54,017 nucleotides of DNA from the NCBI GenBank assembly GCA_014762625.1, contig JABURQ010000126.1:1-54017 (forward strand), in the 5' to 3' direction. The notes beneath the pieces are model-generated. The model was not told the DNA's origin and ran no database searches. It saw only the letters and a list, made by a program, of their open reading frames with translations. The translations under genes were made by a program, and so were the position numbers. The DNA comes from Planctomycetaceae bacterium (GTDB lineage Bacteria > Planctomycetota > Planctomycetia > Planctomycetales > Planctomycetaceae). The first letter of the stretch is position 1. The number at the start of each line of letters is the position of its first letter. This document shows positions 26,082 through 35,359 of this stretch, piece by piece.

Positions 26082-26102
26082 GCTGAGTCCCCAATTGGTA
26101 CT

Positions 26103-26723
26103 TTAGATGGTCTTCCAAAGTTCGCTTGCGCCGATTGATAGTAAAATAGCACAAGTGAAGAATTGGAGACGATACCGGCGGTCGAAGGTACGCGCCCAGG
26201 CCCATCCGGCGGTTGACGTTCCGATCAGTGGCATCAGAACTAAAAAAAGTGAACAACCTGTCATCTCGGAGGAATCCCAAAACCAGAAACCGAGCATCAG
26301 CAGACTCACCGCAGGCCACACCCAGAACAAGACACTCAACTTCTCTCGAAATTGAAGCTCACGGTATCGTTTATAGGCTTTCTCTGAATGCAGTCTTCCT
26401 CCAGAAACAATTCGAGACTCGCAGAGCGGGCAGAGTCGCCGGGCAAGGACTTCTTGAGTTCGCTTCGTCAGATCTTCATCACACTCCGGGCAGAACCATC
26501 GATGACGATTGAAAAAAAGATCGGCCGCAGTCAATACGCCGAGTACAATGGGGATTACCAGCAGGATTAAAGACCCTTTGACCCACTCTGAGGCATTTCT
26601 ACCGAAGTGAGGGGCGACGATTTCAAGATAGGCATCCGAAAGAATCCAAACGACAAAGCTGACAGACAGCGCGAAGTTCGTGCGGCGAGAAAGCTCTTTT
26701 CGTATCTCCTGTTCCGTGAGCAT
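26103..26723 (-). CDS. Zinc-ribbon membrane protein, unknown function
   Basis: 206 residues. Two membrane helices (A-L-S-V-S-F-V-V-W-I-L; L-I-L-L-V-I-P-I-V-L-G-V-L-T-A-A) precede a cytoplasmic zinc ribbon built from C-P-E-C (near residue 78) and C-P-L-C (near residue 97). Further helices (L-F-W-V-W-P-A-V-S-L-L-M-L-G-F; F-L-V-L-M-P-L-I-G; C-A-I-L-L-S-I-G) follow. No family is recognised. It ends 21 bases from the DUF1080 fragment and so lies directly beyond the deletion junction. Confidence 0.6.
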   Translation of the reverse strand: MLTEQEIRKELSRRTNFALSVSFVVWILSDAYLEIVAPHFGRNASEWVKGSLILLVIPIVLGVLTAADLFFNRHRWFCPECDEDLTKRTQEVLARRLCPLCESRIVSGGRLHSEKAYKRYRELQFREKLSVLFWVWPAVSLLMLGFWFWDSSEMTGCSLFLVLMPLIGTSTAGWAWARTFDRRYRLQFFTCAILLSIGASELWKTI

Positions 26724-26988
26724 GGCGTTATACCCTCCCCAAAGATTCGCTGAGACGTTTCGAAGGATGAAACCGATGTTTTCACTCGGCTGAATCCTTC
26801 AACGTCTGCGCACCTCAGACGGATCTTCAGAATCTTGGGATGACGGGGCGGGTGGGCCGATCGAGTCCTTGGGATCGGAATGTTGTGCACGGGTCGTAGT
26901 GGATGCAACAGAGAGAGTTTCACTACGATTTGCTCGAAAGTGTCGGTGTCGTCAAACGAATATTGTTTGTTGATTCCGAGAACCTATG

Positions 26989-27019
26989 AAAAAACACCCA
27001 GTGATCTCTTACCCGGCGT
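26989..27019 (-). terminator. Rho-independent terminator after the efflux TolC gene
   Basis: On the minus strand the sequence from 27019 reads ACGCCGGGTAA, GAGA loop, TCACTGGGTGT, then TTTTTT. Nine of eleven stem positions pair (including G-T). The stop codon of the TolC-like gene lies inside the stem. The downstream arm and loop closely resemble the terminator at 33810-33840. Confidence 0.7.
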
Positions 27020-28751
27020 TTGGCGCGACCACCGGCCAGCCGAGCGCCCATTGGAGACGGAACTGGGCCTGATTATATTCGGTGACCGCTTTCAGGTAGG
27101 CGCGGCTGGCATCCTCCAACGCTCGTAAGGACTGCAATACTTCGATCGGCAGGCCCTGGCCGTCTCTGATGCGACGGACGTTTCGCTCGTAAGAGTTCTG
27201 AGCGGTTTTGATCGCCTGCCTGGTGATCTCGACGCGCTGTCGTCGATGTTTCACCTGGGCATGGGATTCATTCACTTCGGCAGCAACCTGATCGAGGAGA
27301 CGGACTTTTTCGAACTTGGCTTGCTCGATGCGGGCTTGAGTTTCCCGGCGAGCCGCTTTTTCTCCCAGACCCAGATTTCGGACTTCCCACATCATCAAAG
27401 CATCGAAATCGTAACGTCCGCTGAAGTCGTCCTGGTCGTTGCCGAGGCTACCACCAAATCCGCCGGTGCTGAAGCCGAGCAACACACTCGGCACAAGTGG
27501 GGCGTACTTCTGTCGTTTGTATTGATCGCAGGCCGCGGAAACCAGGTTCTGGGCTTCTTTGAGTTCCGGTCGATTCGACAACCCGGTACTGATCAGTGTT
27601 CCCTGGTCGTACTCATTGGTGATCAGGTCAATCGGGACGACAACCGGGTCGGCGGGAACAATTCGGTCTGAGGAATCGATGCTCAATGTCTGGGCCAGTT
27701 TCGCGGAGGCGATATCGGCCTGCTCGGTCACTTCCGAGAGGCGGGAGTTCAACAGGATCAGCTCGGTTTGCAGACGGTCGGCGTCCGCTTGCAATCCCTG
27801 TCCCGAGGCAGCGTAATCGCTGGTCAACTTGGCGAGTTCGCTGGTCCGGGCCTGTGATTCCTCAAGAATTCGACGGTCCTGTTCCGCCTGGAGCAAGTCG
27901 ATGTACGCGAGAGCCGCGTCGAGCAGTTGTTTGTTTTGAGCGGCGTTGGCCGCGTGTCCTCTGGCCCAGGCGTTCTTCTGAGCGATGTCAGGCTGGAAGA
28001 TCGCGTCCGCCGTGTGAAACTGGGCCACCACACCGGGACGAGGCGTCGTTCCCGCTCCGGTTGCTCCAGCCCCCATCCCCAACTGGAAGGAGTTTCGATT
28101 GACGTCGACAATTTCTCCGTTACTTGCCTGATAGTTGCCGTCGTGTTTGTGGTAGCTGAATCCGGCCCGCAACGAGGGAAGCCAGAGAACTTCCGCCTGA
28201 TCGAGTTGGGCGTAGGCTTCCTGAACACGCCATTGAGCATATCCAATGATCGGGTGCTGCCCCCCCACCATGCCGAGAGCCGAAGCGAGGTCAAGTTCTC
28301 GTTGCTCGGTTTCGGCGTAGGAAATATCAACCAGTTCGACGGGCGAATTCTCTTCTTCCGCGGCAGGGAGCGGTAGTAACTGCGGCGTGGTGTCTGTATG
28401 TGCGGAGACGGTGCGAACGGTTTCCCCTGCTTCCGGGACGAGTTGTACACGGTAGGCTTGGCCATCGATCGTCAATGTGGCCAGCTTGGAGTCCGCCGAT
28501 TTTGTCTGCCGGTTGACGACCGAGTCGTTACTCTTACGGCGTAGGTTCTTACGTGGCGTCACTAGTTGAGCGGTCAATTCGGTGTTCGGCACATCCCTGC
28601 CGCCGGATGCCGGAGAGAGATGGCTTTCATACGGGACAGCTCGTTCTGGTTCCTGAGGCCCGTTTTGGGAAATCCAGTGGCGAGACGACTGACAACCCGT
28701 GATCGACAGAATCAGGCACAACGGAATGAACGCAGATTGATGCAAACGCAT
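27009..28751 (-). CDS. TolC-family outer membrane efflux lipoprotein
   Basis: 580 residues from ATG 28751, chosen because it places a lipobox (S-I-T-G-C) after a hydrophobic signal; 42 further upstream codons are open. A polar extension of about 130 residues ending in L-L-P-L-P-A precedes the two TolC repeats (E-A-Y-A-Q-L-D-Q-A-E-V-L-W-L-P-S-L near residue 180; R-R-I-R-D-G-Q-G-L-P-I-E-V-L-Q-S-L near the end). It forms the outer membrane exit duct. It is transcribed divergently from the adaptor and pump genes, 291 bases away, so the three very likely form one tripartite efflux system. Confidence 0.88.
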   Translation of the reverse strand: MRLHQSAFIPLCLILSITGCQSSRHWISQNGPQEPERAVPYESHLSPASGGRDVPNTELTAQLVTPRKNLRRKSNDSVVNRQTKSADSKLATLTIDGQAYRVQLVPEAGETVRTVSAHTDTTPQLLPLPAAEEENSPVELVDISYAETEQRELDLASALGMVGGQHPIIGYAQWRVQEAYAQLDQAEVLWLPSLRAGFSYHKHDGNYQASNGEIVDVNRNSFQLGMGAGATGAGTTPRPGVVAQFHTADAIFQPDIAQKNAWARGHAANAAQNKQLLDAALAYIDLLQAEQDRRILEESQARTSELAKLTSDYAASGQGLQADADRLQTELILLNSRLSEVTEQADIASAKLAQTLSIDSSDRIVPADPVVVPIDLITNEYDQGTLISTGLSNRPELKEAQNLVSAACDQYKRQKYAPLVPSVLLGFSTGGFGGSLGNDQDDFSGRYDFDALMMWEVRNLGLGEKAARRETQARIEQAKFEKVRLLDQVAAEVNESHAQVKHRRQRVEITRQAIKTAQNSYERNVRRIRDGQGLPIEVLQSLRALEDASRAYLKAVTEYNQAQFRLQWALGWPVVAPNAG

Positions 28752-29042
28752 GGAGGGAGACCTTCCTTGATCGGTTATTCCGGCCCAGCCGGACATTGGG
28801 GTGATATCGGTTCCCCCGTCGCAGCAGACGTAGGAATGCTGCCGATTTTCACGGCTCCCGAGGCAGGGTGATGTCAATTGTTCGGGATAGTCGGATTATG
28901 ACGGGCTGCGGGAATGAGGCCGGTTTCCCTCAGATTTGTTCGCGTGCTCTTAATATTTTCCGGATTCATAAGGATGTGAACTTCTCGATACGATGTTATC
29001 CTTAGAGTCTTCCTGAATTGCCTGTCTTGAAAGGTCAGCCCC

Positions 29043-30356
29043 GTGAAAACGATGGGATTTGCTCTGTTTATACTTGCGACTCTAGTGTGTGGGTGTGCGC
29101 CATCCATCTCGACCTCAGATGCAGAGTCGAAAAAATCGCAACCGATTTCGGTGAAGACCGTCGCCGTCGAAAGTACGGAACTGGAAAGGACGACTTCCCA
29201 GCCGGCAACCGTGCATCCTTTTTATCAGGCTGAAATTCAGGCGAAGGTGTCTGGATATGTCGAGGAAGTCAAAGTCGATATCGGCGACGCCGTGCAAAAG
29301 AACGACGTTCTCGCGACTCTCTCCATTCCGGAGATGGACAAACAGAAAGAGATCCTCAACGCCAGGATCAACCGCTCCAAGGCTCTCGAAACGCAAGCGA
29401 GGGCCGGCGTCGAACTTGCGAAAGCCGATGTCGTTTCCGCCCAGGCCAAATTGGTCCAGGCAAAATCCGAAATGAATCGTGTCGAGGCGTCTTTGGCTGC
29501 CGCGGAGGCGGAATTCAAACGGACACAGGATCTTGTCGAGCGACAATCACTCGCTCCACGCGTGCTCGACGAAGTTCGCAAGAAACGCGACTCGGAATTG
29601 GCGGCGTTAGAGACGGTCAAGTCGGCCATTCATTCCGCCGAAGCAGAGGTCACTGTCGCACAGGCGCAACAGACTTCCGCCGAAGCCGATCTGAGGGTCG
29701 CCGAGGAAGATACCAAAATCACCCGCAGCGAACTGGAAGAACTGCAAGTGATGATCGATTACGGCGTCCTGAAGGCGCCTTTCGCGGGAGTCGTGACGGC
29801 CCGCTCTATCGATCCCGGCGATCTGGTGCAAAGTCAGAAATCGAACGACGGACATGCCTTGTTCGTGGTCAGCCAGATTCAGAAGGTCCGCGTCCGTATC
29901 CCCGTTCCGGAAGAAGACGCGATTCGCATCAACAAAGGGGACAAGGTAACCCTTTCCTTTCCTTTTTATCAAAACGAACCCGCAATCACCGGCTCGGTTT
30001 CGCGTCTCTCACAAATGCTCGATTCACAAACGGGAACCATGCTTGTTGAAGCCGATTTCGACAACCCCGACGGGAAGCTGCTTCCCGGCATGTTCGGACA
30101 AGCGACCATCAATCTCTCGACGAAGGTCGCCGCGAATACACTCCCCGCGCGAGCCGTCCGATTTACCGAGGCGGGAGAGGCCTATGTCTATGTGTTAAGA
30201 GAAGACAACACCGTCACGGTGACCGACGTTGAAACCGGCTACGACAACGGGCACACCATCGAAATTGTTTCCGGGGTGAACGCCGGTCAGACGGTCATCG
30301 ACGCTCATCGTGAGCGATTCCGCAACGACCAGCAGGTCACCGTATTACAGGACTGA
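29043..30356 (+). CDS. RND efflux membrane fusion protein (periplasmic adaptor), lipoprotein
   Basis: 437 residues from GTG 29043 (AAGG about eight bases upstream; ATG 29052 is the alternative). A lipobox (L-V-C-G-C) is followed by the barrel-sandwich hybrid (Q-A-K-V-S-G-Y-V-E-E-V-K-V-D-I-G-D-A-V near residue 70). A long alpha-helical hairpin rich in Ala/Glu/Lys spans about 95-235, then L-K-A-P-F-A-G-V-V-T-A-R-S-I-D-P-G-D and a beta-barrel domain. It bridges the RND pump and the outer membrane duct. The RND gene follows after 59 bases. Confidence 0.92.
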   Translation: MKTMGFALFILATLVCGCAPSISTSDAESKKSQPISVKTVAVESTELERTTSQPATVHPFYQAEIQAKVSGYVEEVKVDIGDAVQKNDVLATLSIPEMDKQKEILNARINRSKALETQARAGVELAKADVVSAQAKLVQAKSEMNRVEASLAAAEAEFKRTQDLVERQSLAPRVLDEVRKKRDSELAALETVKSAIHSAEAEVTVAQAQQTSAEADLRVAEEDTKITRSELEELQVMIDYGVLKAPFAGVVTARSIDPGDLVQSQKSNDGHALFVVSQIQKVRVRIPVPEEDAIRINKGDKVTLSFPFYQNEPAITGSVSRLSQMLDSQTGTMLVEADFDNPDGKLLPGMFGQATINLSTKVAANTLPARAVRFTEAGEAYVYVLREDNTVTVTDVETGYDNGHTIEIVSGVNAGQTVIDAHRERFRNDQQVTVLQD

Positions 30357-30415
30357 AGATTCCCAACAGAGAGCTACCCCTCACCACTCCCGCCGCAGCA
30401 TAGAAACTCAATCCC

Positions 30416-33400
30416 ATGGGTCTGATCAACTTCTCACTCAAAAATCCCTTTGCCGTTCTGGCTGGTGCCGTCGCTGCCTGTCTGCTTGGATTGGCGGTGA
30501 TTCCCGGAATCACGATCGACATTCTCCCGGATTTCAAAGAACCGGTTGTGGTCAGTTACTTTTCCTATCCCGGCCTGCCGACCATGGACATGGAAAAATC
30601 AGTGACATCGCGCGTGGAACGCGCTTTGACCCTGGCGGGAAAAATCGAGCATCAGGAATCGCGCACGGTTCCCGGTGCCGCGGTGATCAAGGTCTTCTTT
30701 CAGCCGGGGGCCGATCCGAGTTCCGCGATGAACGACATCGTGAATCTCGAAGCGAGTGATATGTTTCATTTGCCTCCGGGGATCGAATGGCCGTTTACGC
30801 TCCGCAGCGAACCGGCCAACCTGCCGGTCGTTCTGGCCGCAATTTCCGGCGAAGGATTGGGAGAATCGCAGTTGTATCAGATTGGCTACTATGCGGTTCG
30901 TAACAAAATGGGAGGGCTGAAAGGAGTTCAGATTCCTCACCCGTTCGGCGGAAAATTCCGTCAGATGATGGTCTACGTCGATCCCGCCAGGCTCCAGGCC
31001 CACAAAATCAGCGCTCCCGAGGTTGTGGAGGCCTTACGAAAATCAAATCTCGTGCTGGCTGCCGGAACCGCCCGCATGGGAGGCACCGATTATCAGATTC
31101 ACCCGCGTAACACCCTGCCCACGACTGAAGAAATTGAAGCGATCCCGGTGGCGGTTCGGGACGGTCGTCCCATCTTCATCCGCGATGTCGGACGCGTCGT
31201 GGACGATGCCGCATTGCAATACAATATCGTCCGCGTGAACGGGAAGCGAAGTGTCTATTGTCCGCTGTTACGCGAACCGGGAGAGAATACCATTGCGGTT
31301 GTCGACCGGATTTATGAAGGGATTTCGACGGAAATCCCCAAAATGAAAGAGCGAGGCGATATCCCGGAAGAAACGGAAGTGACGCTCGTCTCCGATCAAT
31401 CGCAATACATCCGGAAAGCGATGTCCAACCTGTACAGTCAGGTGGGACTGGGAGCATTCCTGGTGACGATTGTGGTGCTGGTCTTTTTGCGGCGCGTCAT
31501 TCCGACCATCGCCATTGTGTCCACGATTGTCCTGGCGATTTTGATCGGAGCTCTCGGCTTTGCCTTCACGGGGCAGACCATCAATGTCATGACACTCGGA
31601 GGGATTGCCCTCGCGATCGGAACCGTGGTGGATGCGGGGATTGTGGTGGTCGAAAACGTCATCCGGCATCAGCGCATGGGAAAATCCGCCCTCGATGCCG
31701 CTCGCGAAGGAACCTCGGAAGTTGCCGGGCCGATTTTTGCCGGAACGATCACAACTCTGGCCGTCTTTCTGCCCGCGATTTTCCTGACCGGCATGATCAA
31801 GTATCTGTTCCAACCGTTATCGTTGGCCGCGACACTCACCATTGCCGCCTCTTACCTGCTGGCATTGACGGTGATCCCGGCATTTTGTGCCAAATTTGTT
31901 CGAGAACGATTTCAGTCTGAAGAAACTGAAACCAGCCGGGAAGACGACACCTCCCAGCCGCGCGGTCTATACGGTCATCTGTTGGCTGGAGCTTTGAGAG
32001 CTCCCGCTTTGACTTCGGTTGTGGTGATTGTCGGTGTCGGTCTCTGCTTCACGCTGTATCCGCTGCTCGGGAGCGAACTGTTCCCGGATGTCGATGCGGG
32101 AACGTTTGAACTGCGCATCAAAACCACTCCCGGCACCGATCTCGTGGAAACGGAAAAACTGGTCGCCGACATCGAAGAGACCATCAAAGAAGTGATTCCC
32201 GAAGACCAGATCGACACGTTGATCTCGAACATCGGACTCCCCGTCGGGAAAGGGGCTGGATTTTCCACTGTCCTGAGTTCCAATTCCGGCCCCGACACGG
32301 CGTACATCATTGTGAATCTGAAGCAGGAAGGGCGTCGCGTCAGTACTGACTCGTACATCCGCGAACTGCGGACGAAACTGAACGACGACTATCCGATGGA
32401 GAAATTTTTGTTCGTCTCGGGTGGCATCGTCAATCTAGCCCTCAACAAAGGAGTTCCGGTTCCCATCAGCGTCCAGATATCCGCCGGCACCCTGGGACAA
32501 TGCCGGGATGCCGCGGAGCGTGTTGTCGATGTGATTCAGGAGATCCCTGGGACCGCTGACGTCCAGATCGCTCAATCCCTCGATTACCCGCAATTCGATG
32601 TCCAGGTCGATCGCACACGCGCCAAATATCTCGGCCTCGATCAGGAGGAAGTCGCCCAGACTATTCTGACGTCATTGGGTTCGAGTGTCGGTTACGCGCC
32701 GACCATCTGGATCGATCCGAAGTCGGGAGTCGATTTCTTCATGGGGGTGCAGTACGAAGACAATGAAGTCCAGTCCCTCGACGAGATTCGTAACATTCCG
32801 CTTTCTCTGGAGACCAAAGACGGCCCGATCACCATTCCTCTCTCCAATATCGCCACCGTCAATCGGGTCACCATCCCGGGGGAGATCCAGCATTACAATA
32901 TCTCACGTGTGAACGACGTGCACATGAACGTCTCGGGACGTGATGTCGGCTCGGTCGCGCGGGATGTCGAACGGGCTCTGGCCGAAATGGAATTCGAGAA
33001 TGGCGTCGCCGCCACGATTCGCGGTCCCGTCGAGACGATGAAGTCGGGGATGTCGCTGCTGGGAGTCGGTTTGGTGGTGGCGGGACTGCTCGTCTATCTC
33101 GTGCTGATGGCCCAGTTTCGCTCATTCCTCGATCCTCTGATCATTATGATCGCGGTTCCCCTGGGACTCGGCGGCGTCATCGCGGTTCTGTATTTCACGA
33201 ACACAAACATCAATATTCAGTCGTTGATGGGCACATTGATGATGATCGGTGTGGTGGTTAACAACTCGATCCTGCTGGTCGAATTCGCCAATCGTCGACG
33301 CAAAGAAGGACTCTCTCCCCGAGACGCCGCCTTGTCCGCCGCTCAGGTTCGCCTGCGTCCGATCCTGATGACCTCGCTGACCCTGGTCGCGTCGATGCTG

Positions 33401-33556
33401 CCGCTCTCAATTCAGTTTGCTCCCGGCAATGAAGCGATGATTCCATTAGCTCGGGCTCTGTTGGGAGGAATGATCGTCTCGACGGTTCTCACTCTGCTGC
33501 TGGTGCCGTGCGTGTACTCGCTGGTCCATCGACGACAGACCGCTCATACGGCTTAA
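30416..33556 (+). CDS. RND efflux pump permease (CusA-like proton-relay motif)
   Basis: 1046 residues, full length for the family. Features in order: N-terminal helix with F-S-L-K-N-P-F-A-V-L; porter domains; helix 4 with the proton-relay stretch I-G-T-V-V-D-A-G-I-V-V-V-E-N near residue 400; R-E-G-T-S-E-V; G-S-E-L-F-P-D-V-D at the start of the second half; and the repeated helix block near 930. Helix 4 has a single Asp (V-D-A), as in CusA-type pumps, rather than the Asp pair of AcrB. Together with the adaptor and the divergent TolC it forms a tripartite exporter; the substrate cannot be read, but metals or small toxic compounds are candidates. Confidence 0.92.
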   Translation: MGLINFSLKNPFAVLAGAVAACLLGLAVIPGITIDILPDFKEPVVVSYFSYPGLPTMDMEKSVTSRVERALTLAGKIEHQESRTVPGAAVIKVFFQPGADPSSAMNDIVNLEASDMFHLPPGIEWPFTLRSEPANLPVVLAAISGEGLGESQLYQIGYYAVRNKMGGLKGVQIPHPFGGKFRQMMVYVDPARLQAHKISAPEVVEALRKSNLVLAAGTARMGGTDYQIHPRNTLPTTEEIEAIPVAVRDGRPIFIRDVGRVVDDAALQYNIVRVNGKRSVYCPLLREPGENTIAVVDRIYEGISTEIPKMKERGDIPEETEVTLVSDQSQYIRKAMSNLYSQVGLGAFLVTIVVLVFLRRVIPTIAIVSTIVLAILIGALGFAFTGQTINVMTLGGIALAIGTVVDAGIVVVENVIRHQRMGKSALDAAREGTSEVAGPIFAGTITTLAVFLPAIFLTGMIKYLFQPLSLAATLTIAASYLLALTVIPAFCAKFVRERFQSEETETSREDDTSQPRGLYGHLLAGALRAPALTSVVVIVGVGLCFTLYPLLGSELFPDVDAGTFELRIKTTPGTDLVETEKLVADIEETIKEVIPEDQIDTLISNIGLPVGKGAGFSTVLSSNSGPDTAYIIVNLKQEGRRVSTDSYIRELRTKLNDDYPMEKFLFVSGGIVNLALNKGVPVPISVQISAGTLGQCRDAAERVVDVIQEIPGTADVQIAQSLDYPQFDVQVDRTRAKYLGLDQEEVAQTILTSLGSSVGYAPTIWIDPKSGVDFFMGVQYEDNEVQSLDEIRNIPLSLETKDGPITIPLSNIATVNRVTIPGEIQHYNISRVNDVHMNVSGRDVGSVARDVERALAEMEFENGVAATIRGPVETMKSGMSLLGVGLVVAGLLVYLVLMAQFRSFLDPLIIMIAVPLGLGGVIAVLYFTNTNINIQSLMGTLMMIGVVVNNSILLVEFANRRRKEGLSPRDAALSAAQVRLRPILMTSLTLVASMLPLSIQFAPGNEAMIPLARALLGGMIVSTVLTLLLVPCVYSLVHRRQTAHTA

Positions 33557-33886
33557 CTGAATTGATTCTCTGACCTATTGACGTGTAATGTTCCAGAGTA
33601 ATCACTCGTCAAATCTGCTCTAGGTTGGCAAAAGAGTTGTTTTGTTTGCCGACCGTTTCCTGCTGTCGGTTGAGCACACCGTCTAGGACAAGGATCTCGG
33701 GTTGCCATTCGGTCTGCCACGAACGTCCTACGGCAAAGGTGATTTGAGCAGCGGGCCGCAGTGCCGGATCGGTTTGCGGGCAACCTCTTACTCAAAAGCA
33801 CCGCGCATGAAAAAACGCCCAGTGATTTCTCGCTCGGCGTTCTTTGTAAACCAACCGGGAGCGAATTTCCGCTCCCGATTTTGAAG
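33557..33886. other. Geneless stretch of 330 bases with hairpins
   Basis: No gene. Just beyond the RND stop an imperfect hairpin, 33624-33632 with 33645-33653 (GTTGGCAAA and TTTGCCGAC), could end the efflux mRNA but lacks a T-run. The right half holds the hairpin at 33856-33877 (CGGGAGCG, six-base loop, CGCTCCCG) and the minus-strand terminator at 33810-33840, both downstream of tRNA-Asn. The minus-strand open frame across the region has no family features. Confidence 0.5.
33810..33840 (-). terminator. Terminator downstream of tRNA-Asn
   Basis: On the minus strand, from 33840: ACGCCGAGCGA, GAAA loop, TCACTGGGCGT, TTTTTT. Nine of eleven stem positions pair. It lies 46 bases after the tRNA 3' end, behind a perfect 8-bp hairpin at 33856-33877, and shares its downstream arm with the terminator at 26989-27019. 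Confidence 0.7.
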
Positions 33887-33959
33887 CTCCCCGACAAGGA
33901 CTCGAACCTTGAACCTAGCGGTTAACAGCCGCTCGCTCTACCGATTGAGCTATCGGGGA
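33887..33959 (-). tRNA. tRNA-Asn (GTT)
   Basis: A 73-base cloverleaf on the minus strand. Acceptor stem TCCCCGA/TCGGGGA with discriminator G; D arm with AGCTCAATCGGTAGAGC; anticodon stem AGCGG/CCGCT around loop CTGTTAA, giving anticodon GTT; T arm CAAGG-TTCGAGT-CCTTG. The 3' CCA is not encoded (CTTCA follows). Confidence 0.97.
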
Positions 33960-33992
33960 TTATCGGTAACACTTACGCGTTACAAGTCTCTA

Positions 33993-34021
33993 GAAATAGA
34001 AGATTTGGGAGGAATTGACAA
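33993..34021 (-). promoter_or_regulatory. Candidate sigma-70-type promoter of tRNA-Asn
   Basis: Minus strand TTGTCA (34016-34021), 17-base spacer, TATTTC (33993-33998), about 33 bases before the mature tRNA 5' end. Both boxes are imperfect but the spacing and position fit. Confidence 0.35.
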
Positions 34022-34111
34022 GTCTCCTTCGCCAAAAAAATTCGCTTTTCCCGGCCTCCAGGGAGAGAGCCTTCCCTCGCGGTTCAGGTTCGCGCGAAAC
34101 GGCAGAATCTT

Positions 34112-34552
34112 TCACTCCGCGACGGCGGAGGAATCCTCGGTTTCGACCTCACGGTGCTTGACAAGAATGACCGTATTTCCCCCTTCGCAATAGGTGACTT
34201 CGGTCATAAAAGCCTTCATGAGCATGATGCCTCGACCTCCCGGTTTTTCCAGGTTGTCCTCATCGGTCGGGTCGGGGACATCGTCCGGATCGAAACCTTC
34301 TCCCTCATCCCGAATCGTGATTCGAGCCGCCGTCTCATCCACGTGACAGGAGACATGGACTTCTTTGTTGGGGTCCATGCCGTTGCCGTGTTTGATGGCG
34401 TTGACGAGGGCTTCCTCGAGGGCGAGACGCATTCCGAAGATATCTCTGTCCGAGTAGCTAATCGATTCCATACAGGTGATGATCCGCTCCTGGACTTCCT
34501 GCCCTTTGACGGTATCGCTAGGAAACGATATTTCAAAATTCTGGTCGGACAT
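34112..34552 (-). CDS. RsbW-like serine kinase / anti-sigma regulatory factor
   Basis: 146 residues with a GHKL ATPase fold: N-box E-E-A-L-V-N-A-I-K-H-G-N (near residue 47), G1 box D-E-G-E-G-F-D-P (near residue 81) and G2 loop G-G-R-G-I-M-L-M (near residue 104). Such HATPase_c_2 proteins phosphorylate a STAS partner on Ser/Thr and sequester a regulator when the partner is phosphorylated. The STAS gene lies 66 bases upstream in the same direction, giving a classical partner-switching pair; no sigma factor or PP2C phosphatase adjoins. Confidence 0.9.
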   Translation of the reverse strand: MSDQNFEISFPSDTVKGQEVQERIITCMESISYSDRDIFGMRLALEEALVNAIKHGNGMDPNKEVHVSCHVDETAARITIRDEGEGFDPDDVPDPTDEDNLEKPGGRGIMLMKAFMTEVTYCEGGNTVILVKHREVETEDSSAVAE

Positions 34553-34618
34553 TCGATGGGACTAACGACTTGAGAATCAAACGAAGGGACGTCGGCAGGG
34601 GTAATCGCCGCGAAAAAA

Positions 34619-34978
34619 TCATAACCCTTCGAGGGCCTGGTCTTCGGAATCGTAGATATCGAACAGTTTATTCAGCTTGGTGAGCGTGAAAATTTGATAA
34701 ATATCGGGACGAATTCCGCAGAAACGCAGTTTCGCACCGGCCGCTTTGGCTTTCTTTTCGAGGATCAGTAATTTGCTCAGCGCGGCGGACGACAGGTACT
34801 CCACATTCGAGAAATCGAGGACGATTTTTTTGCGAGCATCTTCATCGACCAGCGCAACCAATTGATTACCAATGATTTGAATATTCGTCTCGTCGAGGAT
34901 TTTTTTATCGACGAACCGCGCCACGGAAACGTCACCGATCTCTTCGACTTCAACTCGTCGGGTGCTACCTGCTGACAT
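34619..34978 (-). CDS. STAS-domain anti-anti-sigma factor (SpoIIAA/RsbV-like)
   Basis: 119 residues from ATG 34978 (26 further upstream codons are open but without support). The STAS core is seen in V-L-D-F-S-N-V-E-Y-L-S-S-A-A-L-S-K-L near residues 56-73, where S-S is the expected phosphorylation site, followed by G-A-K-L-R-F-C-G-I and a C-terminal F-D-I-Y-D-S-E. It should be the phosphorylated partner of the RsbW-like kinase downstream. The length is normal for the family. Confidence 0.9.
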   Translation of the reverse strand: MSAGSTRRVEVEEIGDVSVARFVDKKILDETNIQIIGNQLVALVDEDARKKIVLDFSNVEYLSSAALSKLLILEKKAKAAGAKLRFCGIRPDIYQIFTLTKLNKLFDIYDSEDQALEGL

Positions 34979-35359
34979 GTGTGTCTCACTTCGGTTCAAT
35001 TGATTCGAAACAGTCTCGTTTATGAGTCCTGGAAATCTGACCGCCGGCCCGCTCACAAACGATGATCAGGGATACAATACCCCTGCGTCCCTAGTCCTCG
35101 ATCATGCTTTCTGTTTTCGCCGATGTCAAGCATTGTTTGAGCGTATCCGCGATCCTTCTCGAACCTGTGGGCAGGATTAAACGTCTGGTAGGATAAGGAG
35201 TTTTGGCAAGCCGCATCAGAAAGTCAGACCGGACTCCTCTGCGCGATATGTGAAAATTCAGCCCGGTCCCGAACTGGAATTCCACCACAGATTGACGTAT
35301 CAGTATGTTGTTAAATTGGTCGTTAATTTCCCGTGTTTTATTCCGAATCAGGAAGATTT
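34979..35359. other. Divergent intergenic stretch of 381 bases
   Basis: Lies between the STAS gene (-) and the M3 peptidase (+) and must hold both promoters. A near-palindrome GGGATACAATACCCC at 35070-35084 could be an operator or a -10 element (TACAAT at 35073-35078), but no convincing -35 box was found at the right distance. Nothing else is recognisable. Confidence 0.35.

Noticed and set aside
25836-26138. A plus-strand open frame crossing the actB/DUF1080 junction
   Set aside because: It is in a different frame from the DUF1080 remnant and antisense to actB, so it is a chance product of the fusion.
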